Assembly (NCBI RefSeq): GCF_000384215.1
Contig: NZ_KB913032.1
Span: 2,621,665-2,685,664, forward strand
DNA: 64,000 nt
Reading direction: 5' to 3'
Origin: Amycolatopsis alba DSM 44262
GTDB taxonomy: Bacteria; Actinomycetota; Actinomycetes; Mycobacteriales; Pseudonocardiaceae
A program made the translations under genes and the position numbers. Position 1 is the stretch's first letter, and every line of letters begins with the position of its first letter. The notes under the pieces are model-generated. The model saw nothing but the letters and a program-made list of their open reading frames with translations, did not search any database and was not told the origin of the DNA. Positions 27,607 to 35,579 of this stretch are shown in pieces.

Positions 27607-28463
27607 CTTCCACCATCAAGCCGACCGAAACGACCGAAGAGGCCGACGAAACCCGGCCCGCCGACGTCGACGCGCTCGACGCCGTGCTCGCGTCGGTCGA
27701 CCGGCCCAAGCGCCCCAGCGCTCTTTCCGCCTCGCTGACCTTCGGCTGGCGGGCCGCGCTGAAGATCAAGCACCTGCCCGAGCAGCTGTTCGACGTCACG
27801 GGCTTCCCGATCATCATGACCGTGATGTTCACCTACCTGTTCGGCGGCGCCATCGGCGGTTCGACCGAGGCGTACCTGGACTACCTGCTGCCGGGCATCC
27901 TCGCCATCACCGTCGTGATGATCACGATGTACACCGGTGTCGCGGTGAACAGCGACATCGCCAAGGGCGTCTTCGACCGCTTCCGGACGCTGCCGATCTG
28001 GCGCCCCGCCACGATCGTCGGCTACCTGCTCGGCGACTTCCTGCGGTACCTCATCGGCTGTGTCGTCATCATCGGTGTCGGCCTGATCATGGGCTACAAC
28101 CTGGGCAGTGTCGCCGGTACGGTCGGCGCGGTGGCGCTGCTGCTGGTGTTCTCGTTCTCGCTCTCCTGGATCTGGACGTTCCTCGGCCTGTCCATGCGGT
28201 CGGAGAAGACCGTGATGAGCGTGAGCATGGTGGCGCTGTTCCCGCTGACCTTCCTGTCCAACGTGTTCGTTCAGCCGTCCACGATGCCCGGCTGGCTCGA
28301 AGCCGCGGTCAGCTGGAACCCGATCACCCATCTGGTCACCGCGATGCGGGGCCTGATGAGCGGCAGCCCGAACGCCGGCGAGATCATCTGGGTGCTGGTC
28401 GCCAGCGTCGTCTTGATCGCAGGCTTCGGTTCCGCCACGATGGCCGCCTACAAGCGTAAGTAA
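27603..28463 (+). CDS. ABC-2 type permease (DrrB-like)
   Basis: A 286-residue membrane protein with about six hydrophobic segments after a 45-residue polar N-terminus. [20 protein letters not shown] and the late segment [14 protein letters not shown] are characteristic of ABC-2/DrrB permeases. It is coupled to the ATPase by an ATGA overlap, so the two form one exporter. Confidence 0.9.
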   Translation: MTSTIKPTETTEEADETRPADVDALDAVLASVDRPKRPSALSASLTFGWRAALKIKHLPEQLFDVTGFPIIMTVMFTYLFGGAIGGSTEAYLDYLLPGILAITVVMITMYTGVAVNSDIAKGVFDRFRTLPIWRPATIVGYLLGDFLRYLIGCVVIIGVGLIMGYNLGSVAGTVGAVALLLVFSFSLSWIWTFLGLSMRSEKTVMSVSMVALFPLTFLSNVFVQPSTMPGWLEAAVSWNPITHLVTAMRGLMSGSPNAGEIIWVLVASVVLIAGFGSATMAAYKRK

Positions 28464-28476
28464 GAAGGGAAAGAAA

Positions 28477-28863
28477 ATGAAGTACATGGTCCTCCTCTAC
28501 TCGCACCCCGAGCCGTGGGGACACCCCGTGGAGGAATTCACCCCGGAGTTCTCCGGTCTTTCCGCGGACGAGCGGAAGAAGCACTTCGAGGCATTCGAGG
28601 CGCTGCTCGGCCGTTTGCACGAAAACGGTGAGCTGGTCGGCGGGGAAGCGCTCGGCGACCCCGCCAAGGCAAGCCTTTACGAGGTCGGATCGGACGGCTC
28701 GAAGAAGAAGAGCGACGGCCCGTATTCGTCGACGAAGGACCACCTCGCCGGCTTCTTCCTGATCGAGGCCAAGGACCAGGCCCGCGCCGACGAGATCGCC
28801 GAGGAGTTCGCCGCTCCCGGACAGAGCGTCGAACTGCGGCCGATCTGGACCGGCGGCGAATAG
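28477..28863 (+). CDS. YCII-like (DGPF-domain) protein
   Basis: A 128-residue dimeric alpha/beta-barrel protein of the YCII group. MKYMVLLYSHPE at the N-terminus and KKKSDGPYSSTKDHLAGFFL in the middle match the family, which often sits beside ECF sigma factors or transporters. The function is unknown for most members. It starts 13 nt after the permease and is followed by a strong terminator, so it closes the exporter operon. Confidence 0.78.
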   Translation: MKYMVLLYSHPEPWGHPVEEFTPEFSGLSADERKKHFEAFEALLGRLHENGELVGGEALGDPAKASLYEVGSDGSKKKSDGPYSSTKDHLAGFFLIEAKDQARADEIAEEFAAPGQSVELRPIWTGGE

Positions 28864-28873
28864 CGCCTGCGCG

Positions 28874-28909
28874 AAAGGGCCGGACCGGGAATCCCCGGTC
28901 CGGCCCTTT
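28874..28909 (+). terminator. Intrinsic terminator after the ABC exporter operon
   Basis: A perfect 16-bp stem (AAAGGGCCGGACCGGG / CCCGGTCCGGCCCTTT) with the 4-nt loop AATC and a short T run on the plus strand. Confidence 0.9.
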
Positions 28910-28920
28910 TGGTTGCAGTG

Positions 28921-29211
28921 TCAGGAAATCCGCTTGGTCAGGTGCACGGTGACCTGGTCGCCGATCTCCTTCTGGATGACCTTCCGGAACGGCTTGCGCA
29001 GCGGCATCATGTGCACGCCGCCGCCGATCGGCAGCATGCTCGCCTCGTAGTCGTGGCCGTCCACGGTGCCGCTGACCTTGACGGCCTTGCCTGTGCCGAA
29101 GAACTCCGCGGAGTCCGGCATGTTCACACACGGCCAGCCGCTGTTCCCGTCGGGAATCACCTCGGCCGTGAAAGTCACGTCGATCGCATGCGGTGCAGTC
29201 TTCTCAGCCAT
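28921..29211 (-). CDS. DUF1905 protein
   Basis: A 96-residue protein matching DUF1905 small beta-barrel proteins: IDVTFTAEVIPDGNSGWPCV at the start and KPFRKVIQKEIGDQVTVHL at the end. No enzymatic role is established for the family. It lies downstream of the GMC oxidoreductase on the same strand with a 25-nt gap and may share its transcript. Confidence 0.65.
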   Translation of the reverse strand: MAEKTAPHAIDVTFTAEVIPDGNSGWPCVNMPDSAEFFGTGKAVKVSGTVDGHDYEASMLPIGGGVHMMPLRKPFRKVIQKEIGDQVTVHLTKRIS

Positions 29212-29236
29212 ACTCTCAGATCTTCCTCGTCGTAGT

Positions 29237-30778
29237 TCATGAGCCAGGGTGGAGAATCAAGTCCGCAGCCTTTTCGGCGATGGCGATGACCGGGGCGTTG
29301 GTATTGCCCCGCACGATCGCCGGCATGACGGAAGCGTCCACGACACGCAGTGATTCTATTCCAAGAACCCGCAATTGCGCATCCACGACCCGGCCCATTC
29401 CACAGGTCCCCACCGGATGATGGCCGGTGAGCACGTTCCGGCGGGTGAAATCCGCGAGATCCGCGTCCGTGCCGGAGGCGGGGGCCGCGATGGCGTCGAG
29501 CGTGTACGGCTTGAGCGCGACCTGACGGGAAAGTTCGAGGCTGATCCGCACCCCTTCGATCGCCATCGCGAGGTCGGCCGGGTCGGCGAGATAGTTCTGG
29601 ACGATCTTCGGTTTGGCGGTCGGTTCCGGGCTGAACAGGGTCACGTTCCCGCGCGTGCGCGGTTTCGCCACCGAAGCGCCGAACGAGATCGCGTGCCGGG
29701 AAGGCGGAGAGAGGAAGCCGTCGGAGATCATCAGCGGCATGCAGATGAACTGCAGATCCGGTGCGTCGCCGGTGATGGTCACGAAACCACCGGTCTCCGG
29801 GCCGCCCGAGGTGAGGAAGCCGGTCGCGTCGCGCTCATAGGCCAGCGCGTGTTCGGGCTCGCCGGCGGCGAGCAGGCTCACCGGCTTGTCGTGGCCGAAG
29901 CTCAGCCAGACGTGCGGATGGTCCTGGAGTTGCTGCCCGACGTCGGGCAGGTCGACGACGACGTCGATGCCGAACCCGCGGAGGTGCTCGGCCGGGCCGA
30001 TCCCGGAGTGCATCAGGATCTTCGGCGAGTTGTAGGTGCCGGCGCTGATGACGACTTCGCGGTCGGCGCGGATCTCGACGAGTTCGTCGAGCCGGTTGCC
30101 GACGACCCCGACCGCGCGGCCGTTCTCGACGAGCACCCGGTGCACCTCGAGGTCGGTCTCGACGGTGAGGTTCGGCCGGTCCAGCACGGGACGCAGGAAC
30201 TCCGACGCGGTGCTGGCCCGGCGGCCGTCCCGCTGGGTCACCTGGAACGCGCCGAACCCTTCCTGCGTGACACCGTTGAAGTCGGTGTTGTGGTGGTAAC
30301 CCGCTTCGAGCGCGGCCGCGGTGAACGCGGCGGAACTGGGGTTCCCCGCCCTGCCGTCGCTGACCCGCAGCGGCCCGCCGACGCCGTGGAACTCGTCCTC
30401 GCCGCGTTCGTTGTCCTCCGACCGCCGGAAATACGGGAGTATCCCGGCGAAATCCCAGCCCGGCTGGCCCCACTCGTCGAAGTCGGCGCGATTGCCGCGC
30501 ACGTAGGCGCCGCCGTTCACCGAACTCCCGCCGCCGACGACACGCGCCTGCGGCAGGTAGACCCGCCGCCCTTCGCAATGCGGCTCCTGATGGGTGTCGA
30601 AGTCCCAGTCGTACCGGGTCTTGAAGAATTTCCCACCGGCGACGGGGACCACGAAGTTCGGATGATCGTCGGACGACCCGGCTTCGATCAGCACGACGGA
30701 GACGGAGGGGTCCGCGCTCAACCGGTTAGCGAGGACGCAACCGGACGCACCGGCCCCAACCACGACAAAATCGACCAT
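29237..30778 (-). CDS. GMC-family FAD-dependent oxidoreductase
   Basis: A 513-residue glucose-methanol-choline oxidoreductase. The FAD-binding motif is VVGAGASGCVLANRLSADP at the N-terminus, followed by the GMC signature ARVVGGGSSVNGGAYVRGNR; the catalytic His is in GHHPVGTCGMG near the C-terminus. It would oxidise an alcohol in the pathway. The proposed -10 element (TAAATT, 30790-30785) lies only 6 nt before the ATG, so the transcript may be nearly leaderless. It shares a divergent promoter region with the aminotransferase operon. Confidence 0.88.
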   Translation of the reverse strand: MVDFVVVGAGASGCVLANRLSADPSVSVVLIEAGSSDDHPNFVVPVAGGKFFKTRYDWDFDTHQEPHCEGRRVYLPQARVVGGGSSVNGGAYVRGNRADFDEWGQPGWDFAGILPYFRRSEDNERGEDEFHGVGGPLRVSDGRAGNPSSAAFTAAALEAGYHHNTDFNGVTQEGFGAFQVTQRDGRRASTASEFLRPVLDRPNLTVETDLEVHRVLVENGRAVGVVGNRLDELVEIRADREVVISAGTYNSPKILMHSGIGPAEHLRGFGIDVVVDLPDVGQQLQDHPHVWLSFGHDKPVSLLAAGEPEHALAYERDATGFLTSGGPETGGFVTITGDAPDLQFICMPLMISDGFLSPPSRHAISFGASVAKPRTRGNVTLFSPEPTAKPKIVQNYLADPADLAMAIEGVRISLELSRQVALKPYTLDAIAAPASGTDADLADFTRRNVLTGHHPVGTCGMGRVVDAQLRVLGIESLRVVDASVMPAIVRGNTNAPVIAIAEKAADLILHPGS

Positions 30779-30784
30779 AACGGG

Positions 30785-30826
30785 AATTTATCAAGATCGA
30801 CGAGGGCCCGGTTTCTCCTCGGTTGC
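30785..30826 (-). promoter_or_regulatory. Cluster promoter box for the GMC oxidoreductase
   Basis: On the minus strand GCAACCGAGGAGAAA (30826-30812) is followed by 21 nt and TAAATT (30790-30785). The 14-mer GCAACCGAGGAGAA recurs exactly at 40850. It is an inverted partner of the plus-strand box at 30850. Confidence 0.5.
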
Positions 30827-30849
30827 GGCAAGAACTCCTGAATCCTGCG

Positions 30850-30890
30850 GCAATCAGCGAGAAGACCGCTTTGCCCGGCTCCCCTAGCGT
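30850..30890 (+). promoter_or_regulatory. Cluster promoter box for the aminotransferase/epoxide hydrolase operon
   Basis: GCAATCAGCGAGAAG (30850-30864), 20-nt spacer, TAGCGT (30885-30890), 43 nt before the ATG at 30933. Same box, spacer and -10 as at 35494 and 40947. Confidence 0.62.
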
Positions 30891-30932
30891 GGTTCGTGTC
30901 TGCTGCCGGAAACCCGCGGAGGGAACGCCGAA

Positions 30933-32288
30933 ATGACCATCGCCAGCGAGGCGCAAGGGAGCGCGGAGTACGCGGCCGCGCTCCAGGCCCTGGACCGCAA
31001 GCACCTCATCCACCCGCACCAGAACCCGACGCGGACCGAGCGCAACATCTTCGTCCGCGGCAAGGGATCCGTGGTCTGGGACGCCGCGGACGTCCCGTTC
31101 ATCGACGGGATGGCTGGCGGCAACTGGGTGGTCGCCGTCGGCCACGGGCGCGCCGAACTCGCCGAGGTCGCGGCGTCGCAGGCGGAGAAGCTGGAGTATT
31201 TCTCGCTGTGGCGCGAATACTCGAACGAACCGGCGATCCGGCTCGGCGCCCGTCTCGCGGAACTCGCGCCCGCGGGGATGAGCAAGATCCACTTCACCAG
31301 TGGCGGTTCGGACGGGACCGAGGCGGCGCTCAAGATCGCGCGGCGGTACCACTTCGAACGCGGCAACACCGAGCGGACCTGGATCATCGGGCGACAGTTC
31401 GGGTACCACGGCACGACCCTCGCCGGCGGTTCGGTCAGCGGCATGGACGACATGCACTTCGGCGCCGGGCCCACCATGCCGCATGTGACCAAGGTCAGCC
31501 CGCCCATGATCTCCCACCCGGAGATGTTCGGCGGCCAGGACCCGACCGACTTCCTCCTGCAGGAACTGGAAACCGAGATCCTCCGCGTCGGACCGGAGAA
31601 GATCGCCGCGATGATCGGCGAGCCGGTGATGGGCGGTGGCGGCGTCATCGTCCCTCCGGAGGACTACTGGCCGCGGATCCGCACGCTACTGAGCAAATAC
31701 GGCATCCTGCTGATCGCCGACGAGGTCATCACCGGGTTCGGCCGGACCGGCGACTGGTTCGCCTCCGCGCACTACAGCCCGGACATCATCGTCACCGCCA
31801 AGGGGATCTCCAGCGGCTACGCGCCGCTCGGCGCCGTCCTCATGCGCGACGAGATCGGCGAGGTCATGGTCGGCAACCCGGAGAAGTTCTTCTTCCACGG
31901 GCTGACCTACTCGGGGCATCCGGTCGCGTGCGCGCTCGCGCTGACCAACCTCGACATCATCGAGCGGGAGAACATCCTCGGCCAGGCCAAGAAGATCGAG
32001 AGCTGGTTCGTCGAGGGCCTCGACGGCATCCGTGACTTGCCGATCGTCCACGACGTGCGGGTGCACGGCGCGATGGTCGGCATCGAACTGACCGCGGACC
32101 CGAGTACCGGGGAGCCGATGCCGTTCGACCGCATGGTCGCCGTCATCGACGACCTGCGCGGCAAGCACCGCGTCCTCGCCCGCGACTACGGGCCCACCCT
32201 CGTCGTCGGCCCGCCGCTCGTGCTCGAAGAAGAACAGGCCGCGGAGATCTCCGCCGCCATCACCGACGTACTGAGGAACCGGTCATGA
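30933..32288 (+). CDS. Class III (omega-type) PLP aminotransferase
   Basis: A 451-residue fold-type I aminotransferase. Visible features are HFTSGGSDGTEAALKIARRY (cofactor phosphate cup), LLIADEVITGFGRTGDWF (the PLP-binding Asp), and the Schiff-base Lys in IIVTAKGISSGYAPLGAV. It resembles omega-aminotransferases acting on amines or keto acids. The exact amino group it provides is unknown; a similar enzyme lies at 44851-46122. It starts a three-gene operon and overlaps the epoxide hydrolase by 4 nt. Confidence 0.88.
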   Translation: MTIASEAQGSAEYAAALQALDRKHLIHPHQNPTRTERNIFVRGKGSVVWDAADVPFIDGMAGGNWVVAVGHGRAELAEVAASQAEKLEYFSLWREYSNEPAIRLGARLAELAPAGMSKIHFTSGGSDGTEAALKIARRYHFERGNTERTWIIGRQFGYHGTTLAGGSVSGMDDMHFGAGPTMPHVTKVSPPMISHPEMFGGQDPTDFLLQELETEILRVGPEKIAAMIGEPVMGGGGVIVPPEDYWPRIRTLLSKYGILLIADEVITGFGRTGDWFASAHYSPDIIVTAKGISSGYAPLGAVLMRDEIGEVMVGNPEKFFFHGLTYSGHPVACALALTNLDIIERENILGQAKKIESWFVEGLDGIRDLPIVHDVRVHGAMVGIELTADPSTGEPMPFDRMVAVIDDLRGKHRVLARDYGPTLVVGPPLVLEEEQAAEISAAITDVLRNRS

Positions 32289-33499
32289 CACCGTTCAAAG
32301 TGGACATCCCGCAGGAAGCCATCGACGACCTGCGCAGACGCCTCGACGACACCCGCTGGCCCGCCAAGACTCCCGACGTCGGCTGGACCCGCGGTGTTCC
32401 GCAGTCCTACCTGAAAGAGCTCGTCGAGTACTGGCGCACCGAGTACGACTGGCGTGCGACTGAAGCGAAGATCAACCAGTTCCCCCAGGTGGTCACGAAC
32501 ATCGACGGGGCGAACATCCATTACCTGCACGTGCGGTCGCCCGAACCCGACGCCACGCCGATGGTGATGACCACCGGCTGGCCGAGTTCGATCATCGAGT
32601 ACCTGGACCTCATCGGGCCGCTGACCGACCCGCGCTCCCACGGCGGTGACCCGAAGGACGCCTACCACCTCGTCATCCCGACGTTGCCTGGCTTCGGTTT
32701 CTCGACGCCGCTGACGCAGCACGGCTGGCTGGTGCCCAAGATGTCGGAGATCTGGGGCAAGCTCATGGCCGAGATCGGCTATGAGCGCTACATCGTGCAG
32801 GGCGCGGACTGGGGTTCGTTCATCTCCATCATCCTCGCCGCGATGAAGCCGGAGAACGTCATCGCGGCGCACGTGAACTTCCTCGTGACCCAGCCCGCCG
32901 ACGCGAGTGATCTCGAAGGCCTGAGCCAGGAGGAACTCGAACTGCTCGACCCGTACATGCTCCCCGCGCCGGGGTACATGGTCGAGCACGCGACGCGGCC
33001 GCAGACGCTGAGCTACAGCCTGGCGGACTCGCCGGTCGGGCAGCTCGCTTGGTACATCGAGAAGTTCCATGGCTGGTCGGGTGCGGTCAACTCGCCCGAA
33101 GAGGTCTTCGACCGCGACGACCTGCTCGCCAACGTGACGCTGTACTGGCTCACCGGTTCGGCGGGCAACGCGGCGCATTTCTACTGCGACAACGCGGCCT
33201 TCACCCGGACGACGGCGACGCCGCACCCTGAACTGGCCGTCGCGCATCCGCGGTTCGAGGAGTACAAGACGTTCGTCGCTCCCCTGCCGCCGATCTCGAC
33301 GCCGATCGGCGTGGCCGCCTACAAGTACGACATCATGGAGCCGATCCGCACCTACGCGGAGCGGGCGTTCTCCGACATCGTGCAGTGGCGGCGGCTCGAC
33401 CGGGGCGGGCACTTCCCCGGCCTGGAGGCACCCGACCTCTTCCTCGACGACCTCCGGAAGTTCAAGCAGGCCTTGCGCGCGAGGGGCACCAGTGACTGA
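32285..33499 (+). CDS. Epoxide hydrolase (enediyne NcsF2/SgcF type)
   Basis: A 404-residue alpha/beta hydrolase with the N-terminal EH-N domain. The nucleophilic Asp is in GADWGSF near residue 175; the oxyanion region is TTGWPSSIIEYL, and the catalytic His is in RGGHFPGLEAPD near the C-terminus. Enediyne clusters (NcsF2, SgcF, KedF) carry this kind of enzyme to open an epoxide on the core to a vicinal diol. That role fits the nearby apoprotein gene, but the family also contains unrelated epoxide hydrolases. Overlaps both neighbours (4 and 8 nt). Confidence 0.88.
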   Translation: MTPFKVDIPQEAIDDLRRRLDDTRWPAKTPDVGWTRGVPQSYLKELVEYWRTEYDWRATEAKINQFPQVVTNIDGANIHYLHVRSPEPDATPMVMTTGWPSSIIEYLDLIGPLTDPRSHGGDPKDAYHLVIPTLPGFGFSTPLTQHGWLVPKMSEIWGKLMAEIGYERYIVQGADWGSFISIILAAMKPENVIAAHVNFLVTQPADASDLEGLSQEELELLDPYMLPAPGYMVEHATRPQTLSYSLADSPVGQLAWYIEKFHGWSGAVNSPEEVFDRDDLLANVTLYWLTGSAGNAAHFYCDNAAFTRTTATPHPELAVAHPRFEEYKTFVAPLPPISTPIGVAAYKYDIMEPIRTYAERAFSDIVQWRRLDRGGHFPGLEAPDLFLDDLRKFKQALRARGTSD

Positions 33500-34316
33500 C
33501 GCCAACATCGAGAACCTCGACTACGGCAACCGCGACCTCCCGATCGAGAAGGTGACGTCCGCCGACGGCACCACCATCGCCTACGAGAAGTCGGGCACCG
33601 GCCCGCCGGTGATCATCATCGGCGGCGGCCTGAACGAGAAGGCGATGCACGCCGAACTCGCCGAGGGCCTGTCCGAGAACTTCACGGTGTACAACTACGA
33701 CCGTCGCGCCCGTGGCGACAGCGACGACAAACGCGTCGGACCGTACACAGTGGACCGTGAGATCGAGGACCTGGCCGCGGTGATCGGCGCCGCGGGCGGC
33801 ACCGCCCACGTCTTCGCGAACTGCACCGGCTCGATGATCGCGGTCCCGGCGGCCGCCCGTGGCGTCCCGATGCTCAAGCTGGCCATGTACGAACCGCCGT
33901 ACAGCGGCCCGAAGGTCCCGCCGGGCTACACCGAACAGCTCATGGAGTTGCTGGCGCAGGACCGGATCAAGGACGCCGTCTCCCTGTTCCTGAAGTGGGA
34001 CGCGCTCTTCACCGACGACGAGATCGAGTTCTTCTCGACGCATCCGATCTGGCCCGCGTTCGAGGCGATGGCGCATTCGATGCCGTACGACTCGATCCTG
34101 TCCGACGACGCGGACCGCGTCCCGGTGGAGGAGCTGGGCGCGATCACGGTGCCGAGTCTTGTGCTCGGCGGCAACAAGAGTCCACAGTGGATGAAGGACA
34201 TGTGCCAGGCCGTCGCCGACGGGATCCCACGGGGCGAGTACGTCACCATGGACACCGCCGGGCACCTGATGGACGACACGCTGGGCGCTGAGCTTCTGAC
34301 GAAGTTCTTCCGCTGA
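33492..34316 (+). CDS. Alpha/beta hydrolase with Cys at the nucleophile position (copy 1)
   Basis: A 274-residue alpha/beta hydrolase-fold protein. The nucleophile elbow reads FANCTGSMIAV, so the usual Ser of Gly-x-Ser-x-Gly is a Cys. The acid and His positions look kept (VYNYDRRARGDSDD; TAGHLMDD). A close paralogue with the same Cys is encoded at 41021-41863. Cys nucleophiles occur in dienelactone hydrolases and some acyltransferases, so the activity is open. The GTG start overlaps the epoxide hydrolase stop by 8 nt. Confidence 0.82.
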   Translation: MTDANIENLDYGNRDLPIEKVTSADGTTIAYEKSGTGPPVIIIGGGLNEKAMHAELAEGLSENFTVYNYDRRARGDSDDKRVGPYTVDREIEDLAAVIGAAGGTAHVFANCTGSMIAVPAAARGVPMLKLAMYEPPYSGPKVPPGYTEQLMELLAQDRIKDAVSLFLKWDALFTDDEIEFFSTHPIWPAFEAMAHSMPYDSILSDDADRVPVEELGAITVPSLVLGGNKSPQWMKDMCQAVADGIPRGEYVTMDTAGHLMDDTLGAELLTKFFR

Positions 34317-34325
34317 GACGAACGA

Positions 34326-34371
34326 GTGAAGGCCTCCTTCCCCACCGAAAGGTAGGGAAGGAGGCCTTCAC
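34326..34371. repeat. REP-like palindrome, copy 1
   Basis: An imperfect palindrome with arms GTGAAGGCCTCCTTCCCCACC and its near-complement. It lies 10 nt after the hydrolase stop and can act as a terminator. Four related copies occur in this window, all at gene ends. Confidence 0.8.
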
Positions 34372-34383
34372 GGCGCTATCCCC

Positions 34384-34590
34384 CGTGGCGGCGCGACGCT
34401 GAGTGTCCCCAATGTTACTTTGGGAGCGCTCAACACAACCCGATGTCCTGAAGGCCCCCCTTGAGACGTTGAACGTCCCGAAGGGGTCCTTCGCGGCATC
34501 CACGGACGCTCCACCGATCGCGATCCACCCGTGGCGGCGCACCTGATGCCCCCAATGCCACAACGGGGGCACTCAACACAACCCGATGTC
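34384..34590. repeat. Two diverged direct copies of a ~62-bp intergenic repeat
   Basis: Copy A (34384-34447) and copy B (34530-34590) both begin CGTGGCGGCG and end CTCAACACAACCCGATGTC, with diverged centres each containing a small hairpin. A degenerate palindrome (34450-34493) lies between them. Together with the flanking REP-like elements they fill the 341-bp gene-free stretch 34317-34657. No gene was seen in it. Confidence 0.75.
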
Positions 34591-34637
34591 GTGAAGGCCT
34601 CCTTCCCTACCGTGAGGGTAGGGAAGGAGGCCTTCAC
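34591..34637. repeat. REP-like palindrome, copy 2
   Basis: A near-perfect palindrome with arms GTGAAGGCCTCCTTCCCTAC and complement around CGTGAGG. It lies downstream of the SgcJ-like gene (minus strand), so it may serve as its terminator. Confidence 0.8.
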
Positions 34638-34657
34638 GGACCTACGTTGCGAGAGCG

Positions 34658-35053
34658 TCAGTCCCGCGGGGTGTTCTGGTACGCGGCCAGCTTCCACTCG
34701 CCGTCCCGCAGGACAGCGGTCCACGAAGCACGCACCTTGGCGTTCTCGGCGACCGAGGTGTCGCCGGCCTGGATCACGCCGCCCTCGGTGTACAGCACGA
34801 CGACGCCGGGCGCGATCTCGCGCGCGTCGAACGGGGTGCCGGTGACCTGGGAGCCCTGGTAGGCGGTGGCGAACGCGCCCGCCATGAACTTCGCGATGTT
34901 GTCGCGGCCCTTGACGTGGACGCCGGGCAGGATCATCGTGCCATCCTCGACGAACACGTCGGCGAAGGCCTCCGCGTCGTGGCGGGCCCAGGCGGCGACG
35001 ATCTGGCCGGGCAGGGCGGCGACGCCGGTGGCGGTGTCGGCGGTAGCGGTCAT
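34658..35053 (-). CDS. SnoaL/SgcJ-like small protein
   Basis: A 131-residue NTF2-fold protein of the SgcJ/EcaC group: IVAAWARHDAEAFADVFVED, then GTMILPGVHVKGRDNIAKFM. The name comes from the C-1027 enediyne cluster gene sgcJ; the biochemical role is unclear, though members are recurrent in enediyne clusters. The start overlaps the upstream gene stop by 4 nt. It supports the enediyne assignment but is not decisive, since the fold is widespread. Confidence 0.78.
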   Translation of the reverse strand: MTATADTATGVAALPGQIVAAWARHDAEAFADVFVEDGTMILPGVHVKGRDNIAKFMAGAFATAYQGSQVTGTPFDAREIAPGVVVLYTEGGVIQAGDTSVAENAKVRASWTAVLRDGEWKLAAYQNTPRD

Positions 35054-35388
35054 CGGTCTGTCTCCTCGTTTCGGTTTCCGTTTTCGGCGGTGGAGAAGCC
35101 ATAGGAGCCGATGAGCGTGGCCCCACTGGGTACCGGTCCTTCGGGGGCCCGCTCGCGGATGCCCCGCTGGAACTCGTGGAACGCGGTCGACGCGGCGAGG
35201 GGATTGCCGTCGCCCTCGACGACACCGACGTGGACGAAACTCACCCCGTCGTCGAGTTTGAACGACGCGTAGCTCAGCCCGTCTGGCCGATCCCGCGCCA
35301 ATTCCGCGAAGACGGCCTCCACCAGTTTTTCGTTCTCACCGGCGGATTCCGGGGTCGTCTGATAACGGACGACGAACGCCGAACCCAT
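35050..35388 (-). CDS. Small dimeric alpha/beta-barrel-like protein, unknown function
   Basis: A 112-residue protein. MGSAFVVRYQTTPESAGENE followed by a helix and VSFVHVGVVEGDGNPLA resembles antibiotic-biosynthesis-monooxygenase (ABM) folds, but the match is weak. ATG 35388 follows AAGGAG. It is coupled to the SgcJ-like gene by a 4-nt overlap and faces the flavin monooxygenase operon. Confidence 0.6.
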   Translation of the reverse strand: MGSAFVVRYQTTPESAGENEKLVEAVFAELARDRPDGLSYASFKLDDGVSFVHVGVVEGDGNPLAASTAFHEFQRGIRERAPEGPVPSGATLIGSYGFSTAENGNRNEETDR

Positions 35389-35493
35389 TCGTGCTCCTTC
35401 CTCGTGGCGCGGAGGTCCACAACGGAAACTACGCGTTCGCCTGCCGCCGGAATACCACCGCGGGACAAGCTCGCAACCCCGGAGAAGCGCTAC

Positions 35494-35534
35494 GCAAAGC
35501 GGGAGAAGAGCGGCACGGCCGACCGGCATAGCGT
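35494..35534 (+). promoter_or_regulatory. Cluster promoter box for the flavin monooxygenase/MFS operon
   Basis: GCAAAGCGGGAGAAG (35494-35508), 20-nt spacer, TAGCGT (35529-35534), 46 nt before the ATG at 35580. A second copy of the box, GCAACCCCGGAGAAG, lies at 35473-35487, exactly 21 nt upstream, as a direct repeat on the same helix face. Confidence 0.65.
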
Positions 35535-35579
35535 TTTCCGTATTCGTCCACTCGCCTGACCACCGAAAGGCACACGCCA

